Below are positions 1-8,460 of a stretch of 43,694 nt of DNA, in pieces. The translations under genes and the position numbers were made by a program. Numbering within the stretch: position 1 is the stretch's first letter; each line of letters begins with the position of its first letter. The stretch spans positions 1 to 43,694 of the forward strand of contig JAURIR010000010.1 of NCBI GenBank assembly GCA_030832645.1, read 5' to 3'. The notes under the pieces were generated by a model. The model worked only from the letters and a program-made list of their open reading frames with translations, made no database searches and had not been told where the DNA came from. This DNA comes from Chitinophagales bacterium (GTDB lineage Bacteria; Bacteroidota; Bacteroidia; Chitinophagales; Chitinophagaceae).

Positions 1-910
1 AGAAAGTAGCAATACTATTTTACATGCAGCCATGGAAAATTTGGAATGCACACACATTATTAGCTCTCCTATTGAACACCATGCCACTTTACATACCGTA
101 AGCCATTTAGCTAAAAAATATAATGCCAAGCTTAGCCTAGTAAACATTCTTCCCAATGGACATATCGATACCATCCATTTAGAAGAGCTACTTGCCGCTT
201 CGAATGAAAAAACTATTGTGAGCATTATGCATGCCAACAATGAAATTGGCAACATCACCGATATTAAAATGGTCGGCGAGCTTTGCAAAAAATACCATGC
301 TATTTTTCATGCGGATACGGTGCAAACAGTAGGACACTTCCCTATTGATCTAAATACCACCCATGTTGATTTCATAACAGGTGCAGGACATAAATTTCAT
401 GGGCCTAAGGGCATTGGAATATTATACATCAGTCAAAGGAATAAAATCAATCCCTTTATTCATGGCGGTGGACAGGAAAGAAACATGAGGGCAGGCACCG
501 AGAATATTTACGGCATCATCGGTTTTTCAAAAGCCCTGGAGATAGCAAATGAACAACATGCCGCAGATAGCAGCTATGTTAAATCACTAAAAAATTATCT
601 GAAACAACAACTAACTGATAAAGTTCCTGGAGTTGTTTTCAATGGCGATCCGGATGGAAACAGCTTGTATACTGTGTTGAGTGTTGGATTTCCGCATACC
701 GAGAAATCTGAAATGCTGCTTTTCAATTTAGATATAAACAATATTTGTGTTTCCGGTGGAAGTGCCTGTAGCAGCGGCGCCAATCAGGGATCGCACGTGA
801 TCAATGCATTGAAAAAAGATAAGCAGTCGACTGTGCGTTTTTCATTCAGCAAATACAATACAAAAGAAGAAATTGACAGAGTAGTCGAAACTCTTGTTAC
901 CCTACTGTAA
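1..910 (+). CDS. Cysteine desulfurase (NifS/IscS family), 5'-truncated by window edge
   Basis: PLP-dependent cysteine desulfurase, which takes sulfur from L-cysteine onto an active-site cysteine for Fe-S cluster or tRNA thiolation. The reading frame is open from base 2 (ESSNTILHAAMENLE...), so the N-terminus lies outside the window and the ATG at 32 is internal. The segment HADTVQTVGH is the cofactor region. GAGHKFHGPKG carries the PLP lysine. SGGSACSSG carries the catalytic cysteine. The glycine-rich RAGTEN segment is typical of the family. About 300 residues are present against 380-400 for the family, so roughly the first 80 are missing. The gene converges on mutS with only 5 bases between the stops and no visible terminator. 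Whether it serves Fe-S assembly or tRNA modification cannot be decided from this fragment. Confidence 0.93.
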   Translation, partial: ESSNTILHAAMENLECTHIISSPIEHHATLHTVSHLAKKYNAKLSLVNILPNGHIDTIHLEELLAASNEKTIVSIMHANNEIGNITDIKMVGELCKKYHAIFHADTVQTVGHFPIDLNTTHVDFITGAGHKFHGPKGIGILYISQRNKINPFIHGGGQERNMRAGTENIYGIIGFSKALEIANEQHAADSSYVKSLKNYLKQQLTDKVPGVVFNGDPDGNSLYTVLSVGFPHTEKSEMLLFNLDINNICVSGGSACSSGANQGSHVINALKKDKQSTVRFSFSKYNTKEEIDRVVETLVTLL

Positions 911-915
911 AAAAC

Positions 916-3507
916 TTACCCGATTTTATTTTTGATATCGTTTAAAATAACCAACGCTTCTATGGGAGTTAGTGAATTGATGTCTACATCGTTCAATTTA
1001 TTTCGAATGTCATCGAAAACCATACTGTGCTGATCAAAAATTGATAACTGCCATTCGGTCTGTTCTTGTTTGAAAGTATTTTTTATTTCTCCACTTTCCT
1101 TTTTTTCCAACTCCTTTAATATTTCATTGGCTCGCTTTAGCAAAGAGGAAGGCATACCTGCCATTCGGGCAACATGTATACCAAAACTGTGGGTACTTCC
1201 ACCGGGAGCTAACTTTCTAAGAAAGAGTATTTTATTATCCACTTCGTGATGTGTGATATGAAAGTTTTTAACCCTTGGCAACTTACCCTCCAATTCATTC
1301 ATCTCGTGATAATGTGTTGCAAATAGAGTTTTAGGTTGTTGAGGCGCATTGTGCAAGTACTCGGCGATACTGGAAGCAATTGAAATACCGTCGTAGGTGG
1401 AAGTACCTCTTCCGATCTCGTCGAGAATGATCAAGCTTCTTGAAGAAATATTATTAATGATACTTGCCGTCTCATTCATCTCGACCATAAAGGTAGATTC
1501 ACCTCCGGTGAGGTTATCAGAAGCCCCGACCCTTGTGAAAATTTTATCGGTCAACGGAATCATTGCCTTTTTTGCAGGTACATAACAGCCCATCTGTGCC
1601 ATTAACACAATAAGAGCAGTTTGGCGAAGTAAAGCACTCTTCCCGCTCATGTTAGGTCCCGTTAGGATAATGATCTGCGTTTGATCTTGATCCAAAACAA
1701 TATCATTGCTGATATAAGATTCTCCAGGAGGAAGAAGGGTCTCAATAACTGGATGTCGGGATGCAATCAATTCCAGTTGATTGCCATTGTGCAATGCAGG
1801 CTTACAATAAGAGCGTTGCGATGCTGTATGGGCGAATGAACAAAGACAATCTATTATTGCAATAATATGGGCATTCTGCTGCATTGGAAGGATGTACTCC
1901 TGCAGCATAGAAAGCAAGGCATCGTAGATGGATGCCTCAATTTGAAGTATTTTATCCTCTGCCCCCATAATTTTTTCTTCGTATTCCTTCAGTTCGTCGG
2001 TAATATATCGTTCACCGTTGGTGAGGGTTTGCTTTCGGATCCAATTTGGAGGAACCTTTGTTTTATGGGTATTGCTGACTTCCAAGTAATAGCCAAATAC
2101 ATTATTGAATCCAACCTTTAAAGAGCTGATCCCTGTATTCAGCATTTCTCGTTGTTGAATTTCCAATAAAAAATTTTTACCGCCACTTGCAAGAGCCCGA
2201 TAATGATCCAACTCTTCGTGAATACCCATATTGATATATCCTCCCTTTTGAGTAAGATTTGGTGCGTCTTCAGAAATTTCGCGCAAAATTCGTTCGGCAA
2301 TCAATGTACATGGATGCAAACTGTCGAGCAAACGATCCACATATTCATTCTTGAGTTCCCCACGAAAAGATTGTAGAATTTTCACTTGTTCTAACCCCCT
2401 GGCTAATTGGAGCATTTCTCGAGGGCCCAACTTTTTAGAAGGGATTTTACTCACCAATCGTTCGATATCTCCACAAGCCTTAAAACATTGTACTACTTTA
2501 TCATACCAAGATGGATGATCGATGATACTTGACACAAGATCCAGGCGCTCATTGATTTTTTTCTCATCAGACAACGGCATCAGTATCCAGCGCTTCAAAA
2601 GACGAGCACCCATGGGAGTTACTGTGCTGTCAATTGTTTTCAATAAAGTTGCACCATCCCCAGTGGCGGAATAAACCAGCTCCAAATTTCTGATCGTAAA
2701 TTGATCCATCCATAGAAATTCATCTCGATTGATACGATGAATGCTTGCTATGTGATGACTATTAGGATGAGCAGTATCATTTAAATAGTGAAGGATGGCT
2801 CCTGCTGCAATTACAGCATCAGATAGCTCTTCAACTCCAAACCCCTTCAACGAATGTGTACCAAAATGTCGGACGAGTCCATCCAATGCATAGCGATGAT
2901 CAAAAATCCAATTATCGAGACAATAGACATAAAACTTTTTACCAAATATTTCCTGGAAATACTCCTGTTTACCTTTTTGAAAAATTACTTCTGCAGGTTG
3001 AAATGTTTGTAATAATTTATCTGTGTAATCCTGATCACCTTCGGCAACAAAAAATTCACCTGTAGATATATCTAAAAACGAAATACCATTTTTCTTATCG
3101 CCAAAATGTATGCCGCATAAAAAATTATTGCTGTTGTGTTCAAGCAATTTATCATGCGTTGCTATACCGGGAGTAACCAATTCAGTGACACCTCGTTTAA
3201 CAATTCCCTTTGCGGCTTTTGGGTCTTCCAACTGATCACATATCGCCACACGAAATCCTGCTTTAACCAATTTGTGTAAATAGCTATCTAAACTATGGTG
3301 TGGAAAGCCTGCTAATTCCAGAGAAGAGGCAGCTCCGTTGTTTCTTTTAGTCAGTGTGATGCCCAAAATAGAAGACGCTTTTACTGCATCTTCTCCAAAG
3401 GTTTCATAAAAATCACCCACTCTGAATAACAATATAGCATCCGGGTATTTCTGCTTGATCGCTCGGTGCTGTTGCATCAGTGGAGTATCGCTCACATTTT
3501 TCGACAT
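916..3507 (-). CDS. mutS: DNA mismatch repair protein MutS
   Basis: MutS recognises base mismatches and small loops and starts mismatch repair. The 863-residue length is normal. The N-terminal mismatch-binding domain shows the Phe-X-Glu motif (F33-Y34-E35 in GDFYETFGEDA). The ATPase domain has a Walker A at about residues 615-622 (GPNMSGKSALL, a serine/alanine variant of the commoner GPNMGGKST) and a Walker B with signature SLIILDEIGRGTSTYDG. The helix-turn-helix end that closes the dimer follows, with HVARMAGMPSSLLKRA. The ATG at 3507 fits the family start. It is transcribed alone, divergently from the cardiolipin synthase gene. No mutL is in the window. Confidence 0.98.
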   Translation of the reverse strand: MSKNVSDTPLMQQHRAIKQKYPDAILLFRVGDFYETFGEDAVKASSILGITLTKRNNGAASSLELAGFPHHSLDSYLHKLVKAGFRVAICDQLEDPKAAKGIVKRGVTELVTPGIATHDKLLEHNSNNFLCGIHFGDKKNGISFLDISTGEFFVAEGDQDYTDKLLQTFQPAEVIFQKGKQEYFQEIFGKKFYVYCLDNWIFDHRYALDGLVRHFGTHSLKGFGVEELSDAVIAAGAILHYLNDTAHPNSHHIASIHRINRDEFLWMDQFTIRNLELVYSATGDGATLLKTIDSTVTPMGARLLKRWILMPLSDEKKINERLDLVSSIIDHPSWYDKVVQCFKACGDIERLVSKIPSKKLGPREMLQLARGLEQVKILQSFRGELKNEYVDRLLDSLHPCTLIAERILREISEDAPNLTQKGGYINMGIHEELDHYRALASGGKNFLLEIQQREMLNTGISSLKVGFNNVFGYYLEVSNTHKTKVPPNWIRKQTLTNGERYITDELKEYEEKIMGAEDKILQIEASIYDALLSMLQEYILPMQQNAHIIAIIDCLCSFAHTASQRSYCKPALHNGNQLELIASRHPVIETLLPPGESYISNDIVLDQDQTQIIILTGPNMSGKSALLRQTALIVLMAQMGCYVPAKKAMIPLTDKIFTRVGASDNLTGGESTFMVEMNETASIINNISSRSLIILDEIGRGTSTYDGISIASSIAEYLHNAPQQPKTLFATHYHEMNELEGKLPRVKNFHITHHEVDNKILFLRKLAPGGSTHSFGIHVARMAGMPSSLLKRANEILKELEKKESGEIKNTFKQEQTEWQLSIFDQHSMVFDDIRNKLNDVDINSLTPIEALVILNDIKNKIG

Positions 3508-3528
3508 TGCTTACAACTGGATGAAGTT

Positions 3529-3536
3529 CGAAAGTA
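3529..3536 (-). promoter_or_regulatory. Candidate -7 element for mutS
   Basis: On the minus strand TACTTTCG differs at one position from the Bacteroidota -7 consensus TAnnTTTG and lies 21 bases upstream of the mutS ATG. It overlaps a short direct repeat (CTTTCGTA then CTTTCGAA). No good -33 TTTG is seen at the usual spacing, so this is a weak call. Confidence 0.35.
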
Positions 3537-3615
3537 CGAAAGCGCAAGGAAATTTATTTAAATTCAGGTGAGTTAAAACATCAACATAAATTGTGGAAAA
3601 GTCGCAGGTATTGAC

Positions 3616-4791
3616 ATGTCTTCCGGTAAAACAATTAAAACATCCTACACCTTCAACAATAGGCCACATCTTATTAAGGGAGGAAACGATTATTTTGATA
3701 CACTGAAGAAATTGATTGACGAAGCAAAAGACTTGATCGAAATTCAAGTATATATATTTGAAGATGATACTACAGGCAAAGAAATTACCAACCATCTAGT
3801 AAATGCAGCACAAAGAGGAGTTCGAATTCAGCTTTTAGTAGATGGGTATGCTTCCAGAAATTTATCCACTGGTTTTATAGAAACCCTCCAGAAAAATTCA
3901 ATTCAATTTCGATTCTTTGAACCAATATTCAAAAGCAGGTATTTTTATTTTGGAAGAAGACTTCATCACAAAGTAGTGGTAATCGACGGCACCCGAGCAA
4001 TGGTGGGAGGAATCAATATCTCAGATCGATACAACGATCTACCGGGTCATCCGGCGTGGCTTGATTATGCCGTTTTGGTGGAGGGAGAAGTTGCATTTGA
4101 ACTACATAAATTATGTCAGCAATTCTTTTTTAAGAGAAAAAATGTAACAGAGTCCTCGAATAAAATCAATCTTCGAAAATTATTTAAATACCCATTACAC
4201 TGCCCTGTTCGTATTCGAAGAAACGACTGGGTAATGAATAAAAATCAGATTTCAGGCACATACATGGAAATGTTCCGCAATGCACAAAGAGAAATTACCC
4301 TCATGTCTAGCTATTTTATTCCGAATAAATTTTTTAGAATCCAAATAGCAAAAGCACTACGAAGAGGGATAAAAATAAACTTGATTGTTGCTGGGAAATC
4401 AGATGTTGCCATTGCTAAAAATGCAGAACGCTACTTTTACCGATGGGCCTTGCGAAACGGTATTCACATATATGAATATACCAGAACTATTCTACACAGT
4501 AAATTGGCTATTTGCGATGATAGGATTGTTACAATTGGCTCCTATAACATCAATGATATCAGTGCTTTTGCAAGCATTGAATTAAATCTTGATATTGAAG
4601 AAAAAAGGTTTGCAAAGGAAGTCGCTAATGAATTAGAAAAGGTAATCAATCAGGATACCATCCAAATTAAAAAAGAAGATATTCAAAATAATTTTAATCT
4701 TTTTGATCAATTTTTCCAATGGCTGTCGTACACTATGTTTCGTTTGGTCTTTAAAATATTCACTTTTTATTTTTCAAAAAAAGACGGTTGA
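3616..4791 (+). CDS. Phospholipase D-family cardiolipin synthase (ClsB-like)
   Basis: Two HKD phosphodiesterase motifs are present: HHKVVVIDGTRAMVGG near residue 115 and HSKLAICDDRIVTIGS near residue 293, each followed by the glycine-serine stretch typical of the superfamily. Two-HKD enzymes of this type join phosphatidyl groups to make cardiolipin. The protein is 391 residues and lacks the N-terminal transmembrane hairpin of ClsA, so it resembles the soluble or peripheral ClsB/ClsC types. The C-terminus is hydrophobic and aromatic (FQWLSYTMFRLVFKIFTFYF) and probably associates with the membrane. The ATG at 3616 begins just before the conserved LIKGGNDYFDTL strand. Another PLD-type phosphatidyltransferase activity cannot be excluded. 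Confidence 0.85.
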   Translation: MSSGKTIKTSYTFNNRPHLIKGGNDYFDTLKKLIDEAKDLIEIQVYIFEDDTTGKEITNHLVNAAQRGVRIQLLVDGYASRNLSTGFIETLQKNSIQFRFFEPIFKSRYFYFGRRLHHKVVVIDGTRAMVGGINISDRYNDLPGHPAWLDYAVLVEGEVAFELHKLCQQFFFKRKNVTESSNKINLRKLFKYPLHCPVRIRRNDWVMNKNQISGTYMEMFRNAQREITLMSSYFIPNKFFRIQIAKALRRGIKINLIVAGKSDVAIAKNAERYFYRWALRNGIHIYEYTRTILHSKLAICDDRIVTIGSYNINDISAFASIELNLDIEEKRFAKEVANELEKVINQDTIQIKKEDIQNNFNLFDQFFQWLSYTMFRLVFKIFTFYFSKKDG

Positions 4792-4848
4792 AAAATTGAT
4801 GTTGTTATAATTATGACAATAATCATTTTTATTCAACCTTTCGAATGG

Positions 4849-4856
4849 TACTTTAG
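4849..4856 (+). promoter_or_regulatory. Candidate -7 element for the PPOX-family gene
   Basis: TACTTTAG is one mismatch from TAnnTTTG and lies 14 bases before the ATG at 4871. A T-rich TTTATT stretch sits about 20 bases upstream of it. The 79-base gap after the cardiolipin synthase gene makes a separate promoter reasonable, but the match is imperfect. Confidence 0.33.
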
Positions 4857-4870
4857 GAAAAACCATTTAC

Positions 4871-5326
4871 ATGCAGGGTGAATTAAACAGGCAACAAATA
4901 GATAACCTTCTCTCTAGTCAGGTCATAGGTAGAATTGCATGTTGTGATCAATTCAGGCCATATATCGTACCCATCTCGTATGCGTACGATGGGCAAGATA
5001 TCTACTGCCAATCTACTGAAGGAAAAAAGGTGCAATACATGAGAGATAACCCAAACATTTGTTTTCAGATTGACTTTGCTAAAGATTTTTCAAATTGGCA
5101 AAGCGTAGTAATCTATGGGAAATTTGAAGAGTTAAAAGGTGAATCTCTTGAAAAAGCAAGAGAACTATTGGTGAGTAAAATAATGCCATTAATGACGAAT
5201 GCAAAAATACACCCGCACGAACACTGGGAAAGTCGAGAACACATTATTGATGACAGTCAGCGAATAAAACCGTTGATGTTCAAGATTAAAGTTGAGCAGA
5301 TAAGCGGCAAGTATGATAAAATGTGA
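4871..5326 (+). CDS. Pyridoxamine 5'-phosphate oxidase-family flavoprotein (Nim-like)
   Basis: A 151-residue protein with the FMN-binding split-barrel fold of the PPOX/NimA group. The N-terminal half shows the typical pattern: a short helix ending SSQVIGRIACC, then RPYIVPISYAYDGQDIYCQS and GKKVQYMRDNPNICFQID. The centre reads WQSVVIYGKFEEL, which is characteristic of small flavin proteins in this family. Relatives include nitroimidazole reductases (NimA) and uncharacterised flavin or haem-binding proteins. The sequence does not reveal the substrate. It converges on rsmG with an 8-base gap between stops. Confidence 0.8.
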   Translation: MQGELNRQQIDNLLSSQVIGRIACCDQFRPYIVPISYAYDGQDIYCQSTEGKKVQYMRDNPNICFQIDFAKDFSNWQSVVIYGKFEELKGESLEKARELLVSKIMPLMTNAKIHPHEHWESREHIIDDSQRIKPLMFKIKVEQISGKYDKM

Positions 5327-5334
5327 CTTCGGGA

Positions 5335-5967
5335 TTATGAATGCTGGGGTACATAAATGATGAACTTTTCTTTGAAAAATTCTTCTTCAAAGATTTCTTC
5401 GATAGGCTTTGAAAACGGCTTCAGGCCTGAGTCCGAAATCTCCTGAGCCAAATCGCCGCCTTTTAAGCAGATCAACCCATTGCGACGATCCGATAGTTTA
5501 CTTTCCTTTTTTAAAAGAGGTTTACTCCACATCCACAAATCCTTCAATGGTGCCACGGCCCTGGATACGGCAAAATCAAATTTTCTGTTTTTAATCTGCT
5601 CGGCTCTGATATGCTCTGTTGTGATATTATTGATTCCGAGCTCCTGTCGTATGGCATCTATCACTTTTATTTTTTTTCCAATAGAGTCAACTAAATGAAA
5701 ATGGACCTCCGGGAAATAAATCGCTAAGGGAACACCGGGAAATCCTCCGCCTGTTCCAATATCAATAATATCCATTCCCCCTAAAAATTCAAATTCAGCG
5801 GCAATACTCAATGAATGCAGCACATGCCTTTCGTACAATTCATCAATATCTTTTCGTGATACAACATTGATCTTTTCGTTCCAGTCTTTATACAATTCTC
5901 CCAATTTTTTAAATTGAGATAGTTGGGTAGAAGAAAATTCAGAAAAATATTTCAAGATCAACTCCAT
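5335..5967 (-). CDS. rsmG: 16S rRNA (guanine527-N7)-methyltransferase RsmG
   Basis: RsmG methylates N7 of G527 in 16S rRNA using S-adenosylmethionine; its loss gives low-level streptomycin resistance in other bacteria. The SAM-binding motif is IDIGTGGGFPGVPLAI, followed by HLVDSIGKKIKVIDAI, and the family motif SRAVAPLKDLWMW is present. The frame stays open upstream to 6036, but the first 23 codons lie inside the glycosyltransferase gene and do not look like RsmG. The ATG at 5967 (MELILKYFSEF) gives the usual 210 residues. It overlaps the 3' end of the upstream glycosyltransferase gene by 10 bases, so the two are probably co-translated. Confidence 0.95.
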   Translation of the reverse strand: MELILKYFSEFSSTQLSQFKKLGELYKDWNEKINVVSRKDIDELYERHVLHSLSIAAEFEFLGGMDIIDIGTGGGFPGVPLAIYFPEVHFHLVDSIGKKIKVIDAIRQELGINNITTEHIRAEQIKNRKFDFAVSRAVAPLKDLWMWSKPLLKKESKLSDRRNGLICLKGGDLAQEISDSGLKPFSKPIEEIFEEEFFKEKFIIYVPQHS

Positions 5968-7073
5968 CGGTTGCTGGGTTTTTTCCAAAGAGAAGACAAA
6001 AAGTAGATATAATAAATGATCATCCAAACATCCCACAAAATGAAATAAGGGAAAAGATCTTTCTCATTCAACTTTACCATTGCCTTATAAAAGATTACTG
6101 CCTGTAACAACCATTTTAGCAACAATGCAGGCAATACCCAGGTCCAGGGAAGAAATACAAAAGCCACAACTGCCAATGGATAAAAAGCAAGGTGTGAAAT
6201 CATATAAAGACCCAACACCATACGATCTTTGGTTCGGTAATACCTCCCCGTTGCATTGTGGCGTTCTTTTTGCGATACCCACTCGCTCCACTTTTTTGCA
6301 GGCGTAGAAAGAGTAAATGCCTCTTTATCTACCACTATTGCAGTGTTATGTGCAGTGGCACATCCATTGATAAATAGATCGTCGTCGCCTCCCGGCAAAT
6401 GATGGTGTGATGCAAAACCCTTTTTACGAAAAAAGAGTTCTTTCTTATAAGCAAGGTTTCTTCCCACACCCATGTATGGACTCCCTGCAAGGGCAAATGA
6501 TAAGTATTGAAGGGCAGTATGAAAGGTATCGAAGCGAATAATTTTATTCAGGATGCCCTTTGCTTTTTTATAGGCACCATAGCCCAATACGATTTCAATT
6601 CCTGGCCTGAATCCATCCTGCATTTTTTTGATCCAATGCTCAGATGCCGGAATGCAATCTGCATCTGTCAACAACAATAACTCATGTTTAGCACTCTTGA
6701 TGCCAACAGAAAGGGGGAACTTTTTACCAGGAATATGAACAGCCTCCTGCTTTAATTCAATGATGTGAAGCTGTTTGAAATCTTTGTACAATCCATCCAA
6801 AAGGTATTTGGTGTCGTCTTGCGAATTATCGTTTACAATCACAATTTCGTGGGTACTCTTGTACGACTGCGCCAAGACGCCTGGAAGATTGGCTTCAATT
6901 TCATCTGCTTCATCCCTGGCGCAAATGATTACGCTCACAGGATGTTCCCGCTGATTTTCGTCGTGCGCGGAACGATGAAAGGCCAACAATCTAAAATAAC
7001 GGAGGTAAAAGTACAGTTGAATGAGAACTACGGATCCAAAAGCTCCCAAAGCAATCCAAGGAACAAAAATCAT
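5958..7073 (-). CDS. Membrane glycosyltransferase, family 2
   Basis: A membrane-anchored GT-A glycosyltransferase of 371 residues. An N-terminal membrane helix (IFVPWIALGAFGSVVLIQLYF, abbreviated here by position: about residues 2-24) precedes the catalytic domain with VSVIICARDEADEIEANL, VIVNDNSQDDT and the metal-binding LLLTDADCIP. A conserved acidic GGDDDLF motif and a RHNATGRYYR segment in the QxxRW position follow. Two or three hydrophobic helices fill the C-terminus. The acceptor is unknown; cell-envelope polysaccharide or glycolipid synthesis is likely. A GTG at 7079 is also in frame, but it sits inside a perfect promoter -7 element, so the ATG at 7073 is chosen. Confidence 0.85.
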   Translation of the reverse strand: MIFVPWIALGAFGSVVLIQLYFYLRYFRLLAFHRSAHDENQREHPVSVIICARDEADEIEANLPGVLAQSYKSTHEIVIVNDNSQDDTKYLLDGLYKDFKQLHIIELKQEAVHIPGKKFPLSVGIKSAKHELLLLTDADCIPASEHWIKKMQDGFRPGIEIVLGYGAYKKAKGILNKIIRFDTFHTALQYLSFALAGSPYMGVGRNLAYKKELFFRKKGFASHHHLPGGDDDLFINGCATAHNTAIVVDKEAFTLSTPAKKWSEWVSQKERHNATGRYYRTKDRMVLGLYMISHLAFYPLAVVAFVFLPWTWVLPALLLKWLLQAVIFYKAMVKLNEKDLFPYFILWDVWMIIYYIYFLSSLWKKPSNRWS

Positions 7074-7078
7074 GGACA

Positions 7079-7086
7079 CAAAGTTA
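7079..7086 (-). promoter_or_regulatory. -7 element of the glycosyltransferase gene
   Basis: Minus-strand TAACTTTG matches TAnnTTTG perfectly and ends only 5 bases before the ATG at 7073. Transcription would therefore start within a few bases of the start codon, giving a leaderless or nearly leaderless mRNA. The same TAACTTTG octamer recurs upstream of the pafA-like gene and rpsA. Confidence 0.6.
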
Positions 7087-7155
7087 ATTCACACCCCAAG
7101 AAAACAGAGATTTCGAAGTGGAAGTTTTCCCACGTTTTTAAACACTTGCTAGCTA

Positions 7156-7163
7156 TATATTTG
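7156..7163 (+). promoter_or_regulatory. -7 element of folC
   Basis: TATATTTG matches TAnnTTTG perfectly and ends 4 bases before the folC GTG at 7168, so the expected transcription start coincides with the start codon. No convincing -33 TTTG is seen; a T-rich GTTTTTA stretch lies at about the right distance (7134-7140). Confidence 0.55.
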
Positions 7164-7167
7164 CGTT

Positions 7168-8460
7168 GTGAATTACCAAGAGACCCTAACCTATTTATTC
7201 AGCAAGTTGCCCATGTTCAGCCGAACAGGGCCAGCTGCCATAAAGCCTGACCTCAACAATACCATCGATCTCTGTGCATTTCTGAAAAACCCTCAACAAC
7301 ATTTTAAATGCATTCACATAGCTGGCACCAATGGCAAAGGATCGGTAAGCCATATGCTTGCCTCTGTTCTGCAGGAGCAGGGCTATAAAACAGGACTCTA
7401 TACTTCCCCACATATCAGAGATTTTAGAGAACGTATCCGAATCAATGGTGCTATGATCAGCGAAAAGGCCGTCATTGATTTCACGGAATCCATTCAATCT
7501 TTTATTGATGAAAAAGAGCCCTCTTTTTTCGAAGTGACTGTTGGAATGGCATTTAAGTATTTTGCAGATGAAGGAGTTGATATTGCAGTCATCGAAACTG
7601 GATTGGGCGGGCGTCTGGACAGCACCAACATCATTGATCCAGAAATTTCCGTTATTACCAACATTGGATTCGACCATACTGCACTTTTAGGCAATACTCT
7701 TGAGGCCATAGCAGGAGAAAAAGCAGGTATCATCAAAAAGACAAAACCAGCTGTTATTGGTCGATCCAACTCCTCCACCAAAAATGTTTTCTTGAACAAA
7801 GCAAAGGAGACTGGTAGCCCCATTCAATTTGCAGAAGAAAATTACCAGATCGAAAACATTGCAAACGGACGAACAACTCTATCCTTCCAAATCACTTCAC
7901 CTACTGGACTTCAAAGAAATATTTCCAGTAAATTAAATGGAATTTATCAGGTAGAAAATATTCGAACCGTCGTTGCAAGCATAGATTTGTTGAATGAATT
8001 GGGATGGAAAATCAGCGAAGATGCTTTGTTAAAAGGTATCTATAACACATCCTTGAACACAGGTCTACGTGGAAGATGGGAGATTATTGAAGAAAATCCA
8101 ACTGTCGTCCTCGACGTTGGTCATAATCCTGATGGCATTCAACAAATATTGAAACAACTCAACAACTGTACTTACAACCAACTCCACATTATTCTCGGAT
8201 TATCGAAGGACAAGGATTATCAAGAAATCCTTTCCCTGCTTCCTAAAAATGCTCGGTACAGTTTTACACAAGCAACTATTCCCAGAGCACTTGATGCCGC
8301 CACATTAAAAGAGGAAGCAAGAAAGCTTGGATTAGAGGGAAATGATTTTACAAATGTCAATGATGCTCTTTCCTATGCAAAAGAGCATAGTTCAAAGGAT
8401 GATTTGATCTTAATTTGCGGAAGTGTATTTGTGATAGGAGAATTGAACTCAATAGGATAA
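7168..8460 (+). CDS. folC: Bifunctional folylpolyglutamate/dihydrofolate synthase FolC
   Basis: FolC adds glutamate to dihydropteroate and then further glutamates to folates, in the cytoplasm. The ATP-binding P-loop is IAGTNGKGSVSHML near residue 50. The Mur-ligase-like central signature IETGLGGRLDSTN and VITNIGFDHTALLG follow, and the C-terminal domain begins near VVLDVGHNPDG. The 430-residue length is typical. The start codon is GTG at 7168 (GTG AAT TAC CAA), which gives the MNYQETLTYLFSKLPMF N-terminus usual in Bacteroidota. The 3' end overlaps the convergent NUDIX gene by 12 bases. folA and thyA lie about 8 kb further on in the same window. Confidence 0.96.
   Translation: MNYQETLTYLFSKLPMFSRTGPAAIKPDLNNTIDLCAFLKNPQQHFKCIHIAGTNGKGSVSHMLASVLQEQGYKTGLYTSPHIRDFRERIRINGAMISEKAVIDFTESIQSFIDEKEPSFFEVTVGMAFKYFADEGVDIAVIETGLGGRLDSTNIIDPEISVITNIGFDHTALLGNTLEAIAGEKAGIIKKTKPAVIGRSNSSTKNVFLNKAKETGSPIQFAEENYQIENIANGRTTLSFQITSPTGLQRNISSKLNGIYQVENIRTVVASIDLLNELGWKISEDALLKGIYNTSLNTGLRGRWEIIEENPTVVLDVGHNPDGIQQILKQLNNCTYNQLHIILGLSKDKDYQEILSLLPKNARYSFTQATIPRALDAATLKEEARKLGLEGNDFTNVNDALSYAKEHSSKDDLILICGSVFVIGELNSIG

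Noticed and set aside
1600-1670. MutS Walker A reads GPNMSGKSA instead of GPNMGGKST
   Set aside because: The lysine and the fold are kept and I believe this variant is ordinary in Bacteroidota MutS, so it is not a defect.
3511-3795. Minus-strand 94-codon reading frame overlapping the cardiolipin synthase start
   Set aside because: It is antisense to a clear HKD-family gene, cysteine-rich with no recognisable domain, and has no promoter or start context.
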